A stretch of 64,000 bases of DNA from Aerolutibacter ruishenii. Its GTDB lineage: Bacteria; Pseudomonadota; Gammaproteobacteria; Xanthomonadales; Xanthomonadaceae. The DNA lies in the NCBI RefSeq assembly GCF_007830115.1, contig NZ_VLKP01000001.1:1-64000 (forward strand), given 5' to 3'. Within the stretch, counting starts at the first letter, position 1. Each line of letters starts with the position of its first letter. A program made the position numbers and the translations under genes. This document shows, piece after piece, positions 9,533 to 20,674 of the stretch. The notes beneath the pieces were generated by a model. That model was not told the origin of the DNA, searched no databases, and saw only the letters and a program-made list of their open reading frames with translations.

Positions 9533-10613
9533 GCTGGAAGCACTCGCCGAACGGCGCGAGGAACTGGAACGCCTGCTGTCCGATCCCACGGTGATCGGCA
9601 ACGCGGTGCAGTTTCGCAAGCTGTCGCGCGAGTTTGCCCAGTTGGAGCCCGTGGCGACCGCGCTGGCTGCCGAGGCGCACGCCAAAGCCGACCTGGAAGC
9701 GGCGCAGGCAATGCGCAGCGACCCGGCCCTGCGCGACGATGCCGGCATGCGCGCACTGGCCGACGAGGAGATCGCCAGCGCCAGCGCGCGGCTGGAAGCC
9801 CTGGACGCCGAGTTGCTCTCCCACCTGATCCCACGCGACCCGCGCGATGATGGCGACATCTATCTCGAGGTCCGTGCCGGCACGGGTGGCGACGAGGCCG
9901 CGATCTTTGCCGGCGACCTGTTCCGCATGTACGCGCGCTATGCCGAACGCCAGGGCTGGCGCGTTGAAGTGGAGTCCGCCAACCCCGGAGAGCATGGCGG
10001 CTTCAAGGAGGTGATCGCGCTGGTTCAAGGGGTAGGGGCGTATTCACGGCTGAAGTTCGAATCTGGCACGCACCGTGTGCAACGCGTGCCCGAAACGGAG
10101 TCGCAAGGTCGCATCCACACCTCGGCTGCGACGGTGGCGATCATTCCAGTCGAGCCCGAAGGCGAGCCGATCGAGCTCAATCCCGCCGACCTGAAGGTGG
10201 ACACGTTCCGCTCGTCCGGCGCGGGCGGGCAGCACGTCAACAAGACCGACTCGGCCATCCGCATCACCCACCTGCCCACCGGCGTGGTGGTGGAAAGCCA
10301 GACCGAACGCAGCCAGCACGCCAACCGCGACAAGGCAATGAAGCGCCTGAGCGCGATGCTGGCCGAGGCGCAGGCCGCGAAGGCCGCGGCGGCCGTGGCC
10401 GAAACGCGCAAGCTGCAGGTGGGCAGCGGCGACCGCAGCCAGCGCATCCGCACCTACAACTTTCCGCAGGGCCGGATCACCGACCACCGCGTGGACGGCC
10501 TGACCCTGTACGACCTGCCCAACGTGCTGGCAGGCGACCTGGACGCGCTGGTGGGCCGACTGCAACAGGAACACCAGGCCGACGAACTGGCGCGGTTGAC
10601 GGCCCACGCATGA
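9510..10613 (+). CDS. prfA: Peptide chain release factor 1
   Basis: RF1 ends translation at UAA and UAG. The 367-residue protein has the catalytic GGQ at 239-241 ([13 protein letters not shown]), and the stop-recognition P-x-T tripeptide reads PET at 194-196 (PAT in E. coli). The start ATG lies within the hemA 3' end and the stop overlaps the next gene in ATGATGG, so hemA, prfA and the GT41 gene appear translationally linked. Confidence 0.97.
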   Translation: MTPTLRRKLEALAERREELERLLSDPTVIGNAVQFRKLSREFAQLEPVATALAAEAHAKADLEAAQAMRSDPALRDDAGMRALADEEIASASARLEALDAELLSHLIPRDPRDDGDIYLEVRAGTGGDEAAIFAGDLFRMYARYAERQGWRVEVESANPGEHGGFKEVIALVQGVGAYSRLKFESGTHRVQRVPETESQGRIHTSAATVAIIPVEPEGEPIELNPADLKVDTFRSSGAGGQHVNKTDSAIRITHLPTGVVVESQTERSQHANRDKAMKRLSAMLAEAQAAKAAAAVAETRKLQVGSGDRSQRIRTYNFPQGRITDHRVDGLTLYDLPNVLAGDLDALVGRLQQEHQADELARLTAHA

Positions 10614-12340
10614 TGGCATCGGGCCGCAATCCGCTGGAGGCCGCGCGGCAACTGGTCGAACGCGAGCCGCACAACCCCTTTGCGTGGATCATGCTGGCCG
10701 AAACGGCGTTGGATGCCGGAGATGCCGTCGCTGGCGAAGCCGCGGTGCAACGCGCCTTGGCGCTATCGCCAGGACATCCGGAAGCGCTCGCCCGCCTGGG
10801 TCGCGCGCAATGGATGCAGCGCCGCTTCGACGAGGCCGCGCGCAGCCTGCGCGCCGCGGCGGCCGCCGCTCCCTCCCACGCGGGCATCGCGCTGTGGCTG
10901 GGGCACGTGCTGGAAGACACCGGCGAAGCCGAAGCGGCCGCCGAAGCGTATGCACGGGCCCATGCGCTGGCGCCCTTGCACCCGCAGCTGGCCGCTTACC
11001 GGCTGGCGTGGCAGCGCAAGCTGTGCGACTGGTCCGACCTGGACGCGTTGTCAGCGCAGGTGCGTGCCGCGGTACACGCGGGCACCGCGGCAGTGGAGCC
11101 GTTCGCATTCCTCAGCGAGGATGGGGGCCCGGAGGAACAATTGCGCTGTGCACGATTGCGCGCCGAACCACTGGCCAGGTCGATCGTGCCCTTCCCGCCC
11201 GGGCCAACGGCGGCTTCCGAGGCGCCGGTGCGACTGGGACTGTTGTCCAATGGCTTCGGTGCGCATCCGACGGGCTTGCTGACGGTGGCAATGCTTGAGT
11301 CCCTGCGGACCGTTCCCGGGGTTGAAACCCACCTGTTTGCGCTCAATCCCGATGATGGAAGCAGCGTGCGCGCGCGGCTGCAGGTGGCGGCGCGCCAGTG
11401 GCACGACGTGGGTGGGCTGGCGCACGCGCGCGTGGCCTCGCGCATCCGCGCCGCCGGGATCGAAGTGCTGGTGGACTTGCGTGGCTGGGGTGGTGGCGGT
11501 ATGCCCGAGGTAATGGCTATGCGCCCGGCCCCGGTGCAGGTCAACTGGCTGGCATACCCCGGCACCAGCGGCGCATCGTGGATCGACTATGTCATCGCGG
11601 ACCGGTTCGTCCTGCCCGACGCACTGGCACCCCACTTCAGCGAGCAGGTGCTGCGCCTGCCGCGTTGCTTCCAGCCATCGGACACCCATAGGCCGCTCCC
11701 GCCGCCGCCGCCGCGCGAGGCCTGCGACCTGCCGCCACGCGGCGTGGTCTTCTGCTGTTTCAACAACAGCTACAAACTCAATCCACGCAGCGTGGGTCGC
11801 GCGCTGGCGGTGCTGCAGCGCGTCCCCGGCAGCGTGCTGTGGCTGCTATCAGGGCCAGGGCGCGCCGATGAACGGCTGCGCGCGTTCGCCGCGACGCGCG
11901 GAGTGGCACCGGAGCGGCTGGTCTTCATGCGCAAGCAGCCGCATCCGGACTACCTTGCCCGCCTGCGGCACGCCGACCTGTTCCTCGACACCCATCCATA
12001 CAACGCGCACACCACGGCGTCCGATGCGCTGTGGGCCGGCTGTCCGGTGCTCACCTGCCCAGGTGACACGTTCGCCGCGCGGGTGGCCGGTAGCCTCAAC
12101 CACCATCTGGGCCTGTCGTCGTTGAACACGGCGGACGATGCGGCCTTCATCGAGTCAGCGGTGGAACTGGGCAATGCGCCGGAACGCCTGGCAGCGCTGA
12201 AGGCCTCGCTCGGGGAACGCCGCCGGACATCGGGCCTGTTCGACATGCCGGGTTTTGCCGCTGACTTCGGCGTGGCGGTTCGCTGGATGGCACATCGCCA
12301 CCGCCAGGGACTGCCGCCAACGGCACACGACTTCGGCTGA
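10610..12340 (+). CDS. GT41-family O-GlcNAc-transferase-like protein (XcOGT type)
   Basis: A 576-residue protein with TPR repeats over residues about 10-160 and a split catalytic domain from about 205 to the end. It has the GT41 hallmarks: His219 in [10 protein letters not shown] (the catalytic-base position of human OGT and XcOGT His218), Lys389 in FNNSYKLNP, and the UDP-binding [18 protein letters not shown]. From memory the Xanthomonas campestris protein has about 568 residues and lies in the same hemA-prfA context. O-GlcNAc transfer by the bacterial protein is unproven, so the acceptor and donor remain open. It is probably cytosolic, having no signal peptide, and is coupled to prfA by an ATGA overlap. 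Confidence 0.88.
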   Translation: MMASGRNPLEAARQLVEREPHNPFAWIMLAETALDAGDAVAGEAAVQRALALSPGHPEALARLGRAQWMQRRFDEAARSLRAAAAAAPSHAGIALWLGHVLEDTGEAEAAAEAYARAHALAPLHPQLAAYRLAWQRKLCDWSDLDALSAQVRAAVHAGTAAVEPFAFLSEDGGPEEQLRCARLRAEPLARSIVPFPPGPTAASEAPVRLGLLSNGFGAHPTGLLTVAMLESLRTVPGVETHLFALNPDDGSSVRARLQVAARQWHDVGGLAHARVASRIRAAGIEVLVDLRGWGGGGMPEVMAMRPAPVQVNWLAYPGTSGASWIDYVIADRFVLPDALAPHFSEQVLRLPRCFQPSDTHRPLPPPPPREACDLPPRGVVFCCFNNSYKLNPRSVGRALAVLQRVPGSVLWLLSGPGRADERLRAFAATRGVAPERLVFMRKQPHPDYLARLRHADLFLDTHPYNAHTTASDALWAGCPVLTCPGDTFAARVAGSLNHHLGLSSLNTADDAAFIESAVELGNAPERLAALKASLGERRRTSGLFDMPGFAADFGVAVRWMAHRHRQGLPPTAHDFG

Positions 12341-12450
12341 TTCCGCGCGAAGCCTGCTGGCCTCCCTGCCGACAGGCTCCCCTTCGCCCCGCTGGACGCC
12401 CCCCGCCCCTGCCGGGTTAGGCTGCACATGTGCCAGGACGGAGTCCGCCG

Positions 12451-12891
12451 ATGCCCCTCGCCACCACCCTGCGCCTGCTGGCGCTCGCCCGCGGTCTCAA
12501 TGCCGCCGACATCGCGACCGCCATCCCGCGCGCGGGCGTGGAAACGGTCAGTGCCTGGTTGCGCGGGGAGAAGAGTCCCGGCCGCGATCAGATCGACGCA
12601 CTCGCCCGCACCTTCGGTGTCCCCGTCGGCACGCTGCTGTCCGAACTGGCCAGTACCTTCGACCCGGCGCGCACCACGGGTGAGCACGAATTACTTGCCG
12701 CATACCGCGAGCTGGACGAACGCCAGCAAGGCGCGTTGCTGGAGGTGGCGTGCGCGATGGCCGGAGCCACGCACCGCCGCGCGCGCGCAACCGTGGCGCC
12801 CTCCCCCGCCACGCCGCCACGCAAGCCCGCCGCGCGCAAGCCCGCCGCGGCCTCGCCGGCCAGGCCGCGCGGTCGAGGGACCAGCGCATGA
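12451..12891 (+). CDS. XRE-type helix-turn-helix protein with a basic Ala/Pro/Lys tail
   Basis: A 146-residue protein. Residues about 5-65 look like a Cro/C1 HTH (LARGLNAADIATAIP, then VSAWLRGEKSPGRDQIDALA and FGVPVGTLLSEL). Residues about 75-105 form a helix (ELLAAYRELDERQQGALLEV). The last 40 residues are rich in Pro, Ala, Lys and Arg with a repeat-like RKPAARKPAAASPA, resembling histone H1 tails. An in-frame GTG lies 7 codons upstream, but the ATG used has GGAG 8 bases before it. It is joined to the PPK2 gene by an ATGA overlap. The target is unknown. Confidence 0.82.
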   Translation: MPLATTLRLLALARGLNAADIATAIPRAGVETVSAWLRGEKSPGRDQIDALARTFGVPVGTLLSELASTFDPARTTGEHELLAAYRELDERQQGALLEVACAMAGATHRRARATVAPSPATPPRKPAARKPAAASPARPRGRGTSA

Positions 12892-13667
12892 GCGGGCTCA
12901 AGCGCAAGGACTACGAGGCTGAGCTCGAGCCATTGAAGCTGGAACTGGTGGCGATGGCGCGCTGGGTCCAGCACACGGGGCAGCGCGTGGTGGTGATCTT
13001 CGAAGGCCGTGACACGGCGGGCAAGGGTGGCGCGATCAATGCCATTGCCGACACCCTCAGCCCGCGCCAGTGCAGGATCGCCGCACTGCCCAAGCCAAGC
13101 GAGCGCGAGACGACGCAGTGGTATTTCCAGCGCTACGCGGCGCACCTGCCTGCCGCTGGCGAGATCACCCTGTTCGACCGCAGCTGGTACAACCGCGCCG
13201 GCGTGGAAAAGGTGATGGGTTTCGCCAAGCCGGCGCAAGTCAAGGCGTTCCTGGGGCAGACGCCATTGTTCGAGAAGCTGCTGGTGGACGATGGCATTCT
13301 GTTGTTCAAGTATTGGCTGACCTGTGACCAGGCGATGCAGGAGAAAAGGTTCGCGGAGCGGCTCGAGGACCCGCTGAAGCGCTGGAAACTGTCTGCCATC
13401 GACGTCAAGGCGCGGGAGCGCTATGCCGACTACACGCGTGCGCGCGAGGCCATGCTTGAAGCCACGCACACTCCGCATGCACCCTGGACGCTGGTGGATT
13501 TCAACGACCAGCGCCGCGGCCGGCTTACTTTGATACGCGACCTGCTCGACCGCCTGCCGGACACCCACGTGCCGCCGGACGGCGTTTCCCTCCCGCCGCT
13601 TGAGGGCAAACCGCAGAAGGAACGGTTCGGCATCCTGAAGCCGCTGGCGCCGTATCCGATCGACTGA
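12888..13667 (+). CDS. ppk2: Polyphosphate kinase 2 family protein
   Basis: PPK2 enzymes transfer phosphate between polyphosphate and nucleotides, usually making NTPs or NDPs from polyphosphate. The 259-residue single-domain protein has Walker A GRDTAGKGG at 40-48, the lid-region KPSERETTQWYFQRY near 69-83 and Walker B LFDRSWYNRAGVE at 95-107. This is the one-domain class I/III pattern; which nucleotide it prefers cannot be read off. Start by ATGA overlap with the HTH gene, which implies shared expression. Confidence 0.92.
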   Translation: MSGLKRKDYEAELEPLKLELVAMARWVQHTGQRVVVIFEGRDTAGKGGAINAIADTLSPRQCRIAALPKPSERETTQWYFQRYAAHLPAAGEITLFDRSWYNRAGVEKVMGFAKPAQVKAFLGQTPLFEKLLVDDGILLFKYWLTCDQAMQEKRFAERLEDPLKRWKLSAIDVKARERYADYTRAREAMLEATHTPHAPWTLVDFNDQRRGRLTLIRDLLDRLPDTHVPPDGVSLPPLEGKPQKERFGILKPLAPYPID

Positions 13668-13795
13668 GCCCCCTCGGCCAGCGCCGGAGGCATCGTCGGA
13701 TCGCAGCGACGGGCAGGCGACCGGCGCGGCCGCGGGAGGGGGGCCGGACGTGGCGGTTCATGCCGCGAACCACGATGTGGTTTCTATCAAGCGGC

Positions 13796-14416
13796 TCAGC
13801 CGGCCTTGGGTCCGCCGGCCTTGGTGATCGCCGCCTCGATGCTACCGGCGGTGACCGGCCCCAGCACTTTTTCCACCACCTTGCCATCGGGGCCAATCAG
13901 GTAGGTCATCGGCAATCCACGCGGTGTGTCGAAGTCAACCGGTGGATTGAAGGTATCGACGATGGCAATGGGATACGCCACCGGATGCTCCTTCAAGAAG
14001 GCCTGCATCGCCGCGGCGTCGATTTCCTCGTAGGCCAGGCCGATGACCTCGATGTGGTCGCGCATGGCATCGAGCGCCGACAACTCGGGCATCTCCTTCA
14101 GGCAAGGACCACACCAGGTTGCCCAGAAGTTGACCACGACCCACTTGCCGCGGTGTGCGGCCAGGTCGTAGGCCGTGCCATCGAGCAGTTGCACCTTGAG
14201 CGTTGGCACGGCTACGGCAGCGGAAGTTTCGCCGGGAGCGACCGTGGGTGACGGGGTCGGTGCCTTCGGCCCATCGACCGGGCCGCTGGCATCCGCGGCC
14301 GACTCCACGGGTGTCACACCGGAACCAGCCGCCGCCGTAGGCGCCTCCGGACGCTGGCTGCATGCCGCCAGCAGGCACAGGGACGCGGCGACCGCCGCAC
14401 TACGCAGATACGACAT
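13796..14416 (-). CDS. TlpA/ResA-like thioredoxin-fold lipoprotein
   Basis: The 206-residue precursor has lipobox LAAC (Cys19), then a Pro/Ala/Thr-rich linker to about residue 70, then a thioredoxin-like domain with the redox pair WCGPC (Cys102, Cys105) and the cis-Pro segment RGLPMTYLI. It is likely anchored in the periplasm and reduces or oxidises disulfides, for example in cytochrome maturation; the partner is not evident. It starts 3 bases after the YihY gene stop, so the two are probably co-transcribed. Confidence 0.9.
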   Translation of the reverse strand: MSYLRSAAVAASLCLLAACSQRPEAPTAAAGSGVTPVESAADASGPVDGPKAPTPSPTVAPGETSAAVAVPTLKVQLLDGTAYDLAAHRGKWVVVNFWATWCGPCLKEMPELSALDAMRDHIEVIGLAYEEIDAAAMQAFLKEHPVAYPIAIVDTFNPPVDFDTPRGLPMTYLIGPDGKVVEKVLGPVTAGSIEAAITKAGGPKAG

Positions 14417-14419
14417 CGG

Positions 14420-16720
<2,301 letters not shown>

Positions 16721-16732
16721 CGGCCGGCGGAC

Positions 16733-16738
16733 TATAAT
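16733..16738 (+). promoter_or_regulatory. Candidate -10 box for the short asparaginase-like gene
   Basis: A perfect TATAAT hexamer stands out in GC-rich DNA 30 bases before the start codon at 16769, between the DUF2069 stop and this gene. No good -35 box is visible at 16-18 bases, so the promoter would be weak or activator dependent. Confidence 0.5.
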
Positions 16739-16768
16739 TGCGGCCCCGAACCTGAAAGACCCTGCGCG

Positions 16769-17257
16769 ATGGACCAGCTCTGCGTCGTCACCACCGGCGG
16801 CACGATCGACAAGATCTACTTCGATGACAAGTCGGACTACCAGGTCGGCGAGCCGCAGATCGGCCACATCCTCGACGAGCTGGGCGTGGCGTTCCGATAC
16901 AACGTGATCCCGATCATCCGCAAGGATTCGCTGCACATCACCGATGAGGACCGCGAGCTGATCCGCGCCGCCATCGCCGCGCAGGAGGCCCGCCACGTGC
17001 TGGTCACCCACGGTACCGACAGCATGGTCGCCACCGCCAAGGTGCTGTCCAGCATCAAGGACAAGACCATCGTGCTGACGGGCGCGCTCAACCCGGCGCG
17101 CTTTCGCGGTTCAGATGCGGAGTTCAACATCGGCACGGCCGTGGGCGCGGTGCAGTCCCTGCCCCCGGGTGTGTACATCGCGATGAACGGCCGCATCTGG
17201 GACCCGGCGAAGGTGCGCAAGAACGTGGAAGCCAACCGGTTCGAAGCCGCCGACTGA
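16769..17257 (+). CDS. Short asparaginase-domain protein
   Basis: A 162-residue protein equal to the N-terminal domain of type I/II asparaginases. It keeps the first nucleophile motif TTGGTIDK (residues 8-15) and the second VTHGTDSMVATAK (about 76-88), which supplies the Thr-Asp-Lys set. The C-terminal domain is absent. Proteins of exactly this length occur widely in gammaproteobacteria, so it is a compact family rather than a truncation. Whether it hydrolyses asparagine is unknown. Confidence 0.85.
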   Translation: MDQLCVVTTGGTIDKIYFDDKSDYQVGEPQIGHILDELGVAFRYNVIPIIRKDSLHITDEDRELIRAAIAAQEARHVLVTHGTDSMVATAKVLSSIKDKTIVLTGALNPARFRGSDAEFNIGTAVGAVQSLPPGVYIAMNGRIWDPAKVRKNVEANRFEAAD

Positions 17258-17260
17258 TCC

Positions 17261-17282
17261 CGGCGATGTGAGCGGATCGCCG
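17261..17282 (+). terminator. Hairpin just after the asparaginase-like gene
   Basis: A perfect 7-bp inverted repeat (CGGCGAT/ATCGCCG) with an 8-base loop begins 3 bases after the stop codon. It lacks a U tract, so it may stabilise the 3' end or give weak termination. Confidence 0.4.
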
Positions 17283-17392
17283 CAACGTGGCTTGAGGCAC
17301 CCAGGCCACGGGCGTGGAGCCGTGCCCATGCAGTGTTCGAGCGTGGCGACGTGGCAGACCCTTCAACTGCCGTTGCCGTGCACAACCCGGTG

Positions 17393-17418
17393 AAAAGCCC
17401 CGGGAATAACCCCGGGGC
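17393..17418 (-). terminator. Intrinsic terminator of the secreted protease gene
   Basis: On the minus strand the 8-bp stem GCCCCGGG/CCCGGGGC (17397-17404 with 17411-17418, 6-base loop) is followed directly by TTTT. It lies 31 bases past the protease stop codon. Confidence 0.75.
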
Positions 17419-17448
17419 GTTCTTGTTGCCGCTGACCGGCGACCGCGA

Positions 17449-19533
17449 TCAGAAGTTGATGCTCCAGCTGTTGATGTAGCCGGTATCGCCCGTGCCACCG
17501 TCGTACACGCGCAGCTTCCAGGTGCCGTTGATGGCTTCACTGGTCAGGTTGAACGTCATTGTCTTGATGACGTTGTCGGTGCTGCTGCCGGTGCGGTTGT
17601 GGATGTTGTACAGCGAGCCATCCGGAGCCACCAGGTCCACCTTCAGGTCACCCTGGTAGGTGTGGCGGATGTCCACCGACACCGAAGCGTCTGACGGTCC
17701 GTTGCCACTGCGGCCCGACACCGTAATCGGGCTGTCGACGGTAGCGTTGTCGGCAATCGTGTAGTCCGCGGCGTTGCTGTAGGTCTGGCGGCTGCCACCG
17801 GTGGCGACGGTGTAATCGCCCAGCAGGCTGACGCCCGAGAAGGCCGAGTACGCCTTGATGTTGACGTAGTACTTGCCCGCAGACGGCGCGGCGAAGGTGC
17901 AGGTCTCGGCGTTGCCGGTCTTGTACGGGCGGCAGTCATACACGCTGTCGGTCGGCTCGCTGCCGAACTTGACGTACATGTCGCCGTCTCCGGTGCCGCC
18001 GGACATCGTGAACGTCAGGTTGGTCGCGCCCGCCGGCACGTCCATCGTGTACTTCACGTAGCCACCGGTGGAGGCAGACAGACCGGTCACGGCCACGCCC
18101 TTGGTCAGGGTGTTGCCGGTGGGCGGCGGCGTGGTGCCGTTGGTGGCATCGACCACGGCCTTGGCATTGAGGATGCCCGGGCCGATCGGCTGCGACGGGG
18201 TGGACGGGAACGCGGTGACGTTGCCCTTGAGCAGCGCCTCGACCTGCGCGGGGGTCTTGGGCGTGGTTGCCACCGACTGGATCAGGGCCACGACACCCGC
18301 GACATGCGGGGTTGCCATCGACGTACCGTTGTACGAGGCATACGACTCGGTCGACGGAGTGGTGGTACCCGAGTTCAGCGTCGACATGATGCTGGAACCG
18401 GGCGCCGCGATATCGATCAGCGAACCATAGTTGGAGAACGAGGAACGCGCGCCCGTGCTGGTGATCGAAGCCACAGCGACGACGTTGTTGCAGTTCGCCG
18501 GGGATGCGTTCGACACGTTGGTGTTGTCGTTGCCAGCGGCGATGACCAGGGTAGTGCCGCGGCCGACCGCGCTGTTGATCGCGTTCTGCGTGGTGGTGCC
18601 GCACGCGCCCGAGCCACCCAGGCTCAGGTTGATGACCTCGGCCGGGTTGGCATTGGCGGGCACGCCGGTGACGGCGCCACCCGAGGCCCAGATGATGGCG
18701 TCGGCGATGTCGGAGTCGTAACCGCCGCAGGTACCCAGCACGCGCGCCGGCACGATCCTGGCGCCATGCGCGGTACCGGCTACGCCCTTGGCGTTGTTGG
18801 TCACCGCGGCGATGGTTCCGGCCACGTGCGTGCCGTGCCAGCTGGAGTTCTGCGCCGCGTGCGTGCCGCCGCACTGGTTGGCGGTCACCCAGTCGCCCGG
18901 GTCGCTGGCGTCGCTGTCGCGGCCGTTGCCGTCGTTGGACACGGCGGTGTCGCCGATGAAGTCATACCCCGGCAGCACGTTGGCGTTGAGGTCGCTGTGG
19001 TTGGTGATACCGGTGTCCAGCACCGCCACGACCGCACCGGTACCGGTGGTCACGTCCCACGCCTGCTCGGCCTTGATGCCGTAGGTGCCGTTGAAACCCC
19101 ACTGCTGCGAGTAGTTGGTGTCGTTGGGGACGAAGATCGCCCGGTTGAGCTTGTCGACCTCGACGTACTCGACGTTCGGATCGGCGGCGATCTGGCGCAT
19201 CAGCGACTCGGCCTCGGCGCGGTCCAGTTTGCGGCTGGCGCGCACGGCCTCGGCGCCGGTGGCGATGTGGCGAACATGGTTCAGGCCCAGACCCCGGCCG
19301 GCACCGGCCGCGGCTGCCTGCAGCGAGCGGTGCATGATCGAGGGATCGGTCCGCTCCGCGCTGCCGTCGCGATACTTGACGATGAATCGGTCGGTCGGCT
19401 GGCCGGCCTGCAGGCCGCTCAGGTCCATGCGGCCGGCAGCGTGCGAGGGCGCGAGGATGGACGTGGACAGGACAAGCGCCGTGGCAGCGGCAAGCACGTG
19501 CACGCGGACAGGACGCGAAACTGACTTGGTCAT
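17449..19533 (-). CDS. Secreted subtilisin-family (S8) serine protease with PPC and P domains
   Basis: The 694-residue precursor has a signal peptide (residues 1-33, ending SHAAG) and an I9-like pro-region to about 140. The S8 catalytic domain runs from about 145 to 460, with Asp173 (VLDTGI), His233 (HGTHVAG) and Ser405 (GTSMATPHVAG). A bacterial pre-peptidase C-terminal domain (about 472-580) and a P/homo B domain (about 586-694) follow. This layout is that of the extracellular proteases of Xanthomonas, Lysobacter and Stenotrophomonas, exported by Sec and then a type II system. The start used is the ATG that opens the signal peptide. Its mRNA has a long structured leader and a clear terminator. 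Confidence 0.95.
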   Translation of the reverse strand: MTKSVSRPVRVHVLAAATALVLSTSILAPSHAAGRMDLSGLQAGQPTDRFIVKYRDGSAERTDPSIMHRSLQAAAAGAGRGLGLNHVRHIATGAEAVRASRKLDRAEAESLMRQIAADPNVEYVEVDKLNRAIFVPNDTNYSQQWGFNGTYGIKAEQAWDVTTGTGAVVAVLDTGITNHSDLNANVLPGYDFIGDTAVSNDGNGRDSDASDPGDWVTANQCGGTHAAQNSSWHGTHVAGTIAAVTNNAKGVAGTAHGARIVPARVLGTCGGYDSDIADAIIWASGGAVTGVPANANPAEVINLSLGGSGACGTTTQNAINSAVGRGTTLVIAAGNDNTNVSNASPANCNNVVAVASITSTGARSSFSNYGSLIDIAAPGSSIMSTLNSGTTTPSTESYASYNGTSMATPHVAGVVALIQSVATTPKTPAQVEALLKGNVTAFPSTPSQPIGPGILNAKAVVDATNGTTPPPTGNTLTKGVAVTGLSASTGGYVKYTMDVPAGATNLTFTMSGGTGDGDMYVKFGSEPTDSVYDCRPYKTGNAETCTFAAPSAGKYYVNIKAYSAFSGVSLLGDYTVATGGSRQTYSNAADYTIADNATVDSPITVSGRSGNGPSDASVSVDIRHTYQGDLKVDLVAPDGSLYNIHNRTGSSTDNVIKTMTFNLTSEAINGTWKLRVYDGGTGDTGYINSWSINF

Positions 19534-20022
19534 TGCAATAAACCCCGAAATTGGATTGGAATCGCCGCGCTTCCAGCGCGGCGGCGGTGATGGCTTCGCG
19601 GCCACCGGCGGACCCAGGACCAGCGGCCCCGGGTCTACTCGTGAACGGACGGGAGGGGCCAACTCCCCCCCAGGGATTGGCCGGATTGGGACGCCAAGCC
19701 GGTTTTTCGCACCGGCTCACATTGCAGGCGCGGCAACTTTCACGGCCTCGTTCGCGACTTCCGATATCGCCGTGGATGACCGGCGGGAGCCGGCCAAATG
19801 ACCGCGCAGACAAAGGCCCCCGACAGGCGCCGGGGCCAATGGATCGCCCTGATGCCGCCGGCCGCCATTGTCATGCAGTGATCGGGAGCCACGCGCGCGG
19901 CCTTCCCCGAGCGCACGGGCATGCACGGCGCAATGCTGGCGTGGACGGCACCGCGCGCTGGGCGGGCCAAGTGGGCCATCACCCGGGTGCAGGCGGCACC
20001 CGCACGCCGGGCAACGCAGCCG
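19534..20022. other. Gene-free stretch between the protease gene and sufT
   Basis: The stretch has 489 bases. Besides the hairpins of the protease leader I see a GGCCCC/GGGGCC stem at 19815-19837 followed by TTTG on the minus strand, a possible weak terminator for sufT. Small frames of up to 80 codons occur on both strands, but they lack a ribosome site and a recognisable sequence, so I call no gene. Confidence 0.6.
19563..19717 (-). promoter_or_regulatory. Structured 5' leader of the protease gene
   Basis: Within 185 bases upstream of the protease start the minus strand holds strong inverted repeats: an 8-bp perfect stem CGCCGCGC/GCGCGGCG with a 5-base loop (19563-19583), a GGGAG/CTCCC stem near 19653-19672, and a 7-bp perfect stem AGCCGGT/ACCGGCT (19697-19717). 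I could not match it to a known riboswitch. A post-transcriptional control element is inference. Confidence 0.45.
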
Positions 20023-20574
20023 TCAGAGCATGCCGGTTTCGAGCCGGGCGACCTCGGACATCATGTTCCGGTTCCACGGCGGGTCGAACACCAGTTCGAC
20101 GTCGGCCTCGGCCACGGTGGGGATCATCTCCACCTTGTCGCGGACATCGGCCACCAGGATGTCGCCCATGCCGCATCCGGGCGCGGTCAGGGTCATGCGG
20201 ATGGCGACCTCTCGCTGGCCGTCCTCGCGCGGTTTCACCGATGCCTCGTACACCAGCCCCAGGTCGACGATGTTGATCGGGATTTCCGGATCGAAGCAAG
20301 TCCGCAGCTGGTTCCACACCATCTGCTCGACCGCCTCGTCGTCGGCGCCTTCGGGCAACTCAAGCGGCGGCACGGGCTCCTTGCCGATGGCGTCGGCATC
20401 GCCACCCGCCACGCGGAACAGGTTGCCTTCCACGAAGACGGTGTAACTGCCACCCAGGGACTGGGTGATGTAGCCGACGCTGCCGGCCGGCAGGGTGACC
20501 TGGTCGCCCTGCGGGACCATGACGACGTCGCAATCGCGCTCGAATCGGACAGGCTCGCTGCTGCGGGAATACAT
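20023..20574 (-). CDS. sufT: SufT-type iron-sulfur assembly factor (DUF59/MIP18 domain)
   Basis: The 183-residue protein starts MYSRSSEPVRFERDCDVVMV, typical of the SufT group. An N-terminal part (to about 65) with LPAGSVGYITQSLGGSYTVFV precedes a MIP18 domain (about 85-183) with DPEIPINIVDLGLVY and the conserved Cys in TAPGCGMGD. SufT helps mature Fe-S proteins. The frame is open for over 100 codons upstream, but a TAGAAT box at 20606-20611 sits over the next ATG, which favours the ATG used here. No suf operon is visible in the window. Confidence 0.9.
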   Translation of the reverse strand: MYSRSSEPVRFERDCDVVMVPQGDQVTLPAGSVGYITQSLGGSYTVFVEGNLFRVAGGDADAIGKEPVPPLELPEGADDEAVEQMVWNQLRTCFDPEIPINIVDLGLVYEASVKPREDGQREVAIRMTLTAPGCGMGDILVADVRDKVEMIPTVAEADVELVFDPPWNRNMMSEVARLETGML

Positions 20575-20605
20575 TGGGAAAAGGAGGATGGGCTTGAATG
20601 GGACC

Positions 20606-20611
20606 ATTCTA
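20606..20611 (-). promoter_or_regulatory. Candidate -10 box of sufT
   Basis: TAGAAT on the minus strand, 31 bases before the sufT ATG, predicts a start site near 20600. It lies 7 bases from the -35 box of the opposite promoter, so the two promoters nearly abut. No strong -35 box is seen. Confidence 0.5.
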
Positions 20612-20618
20612 GTCCAAA

Positions 20619-20646
20619 TTGACCCCGGCCGGGTCCCGGCTATGCT
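20619..20646 (+). promoter_or_regulatory. Sigma-70-type promoter of the small membrane protein gene
   Basis: TTGACC (20619-20624) and TATGCT (20641-20646) are spaced by 16 bases. The predicted start site near 20653 leaves a leader of about 22 bases before the ATG at 20675 and rules out the in-frame ATG at 20642, which lies in the -10 region. Confidence 0.68.
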
Positions 20647-20674
20647 GTGCGGCCTGTTCCCCAGTCCGCCCTGC

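Noticed and set aside
19697-19717. Resemblance of the protease leader to a cyclic di-GMP (GEMM) riboswitch
   Set aside because: Only a short piece resembles the GEMM core and it is on the wrong strand for the protease.
19717-19982. Small minus-strand frames in the gene-free stretch
   Set aside because: No ribosome site, Arg/Ala-rich composition typical of non-coding GC DNA, and overlap with leader hairpins.
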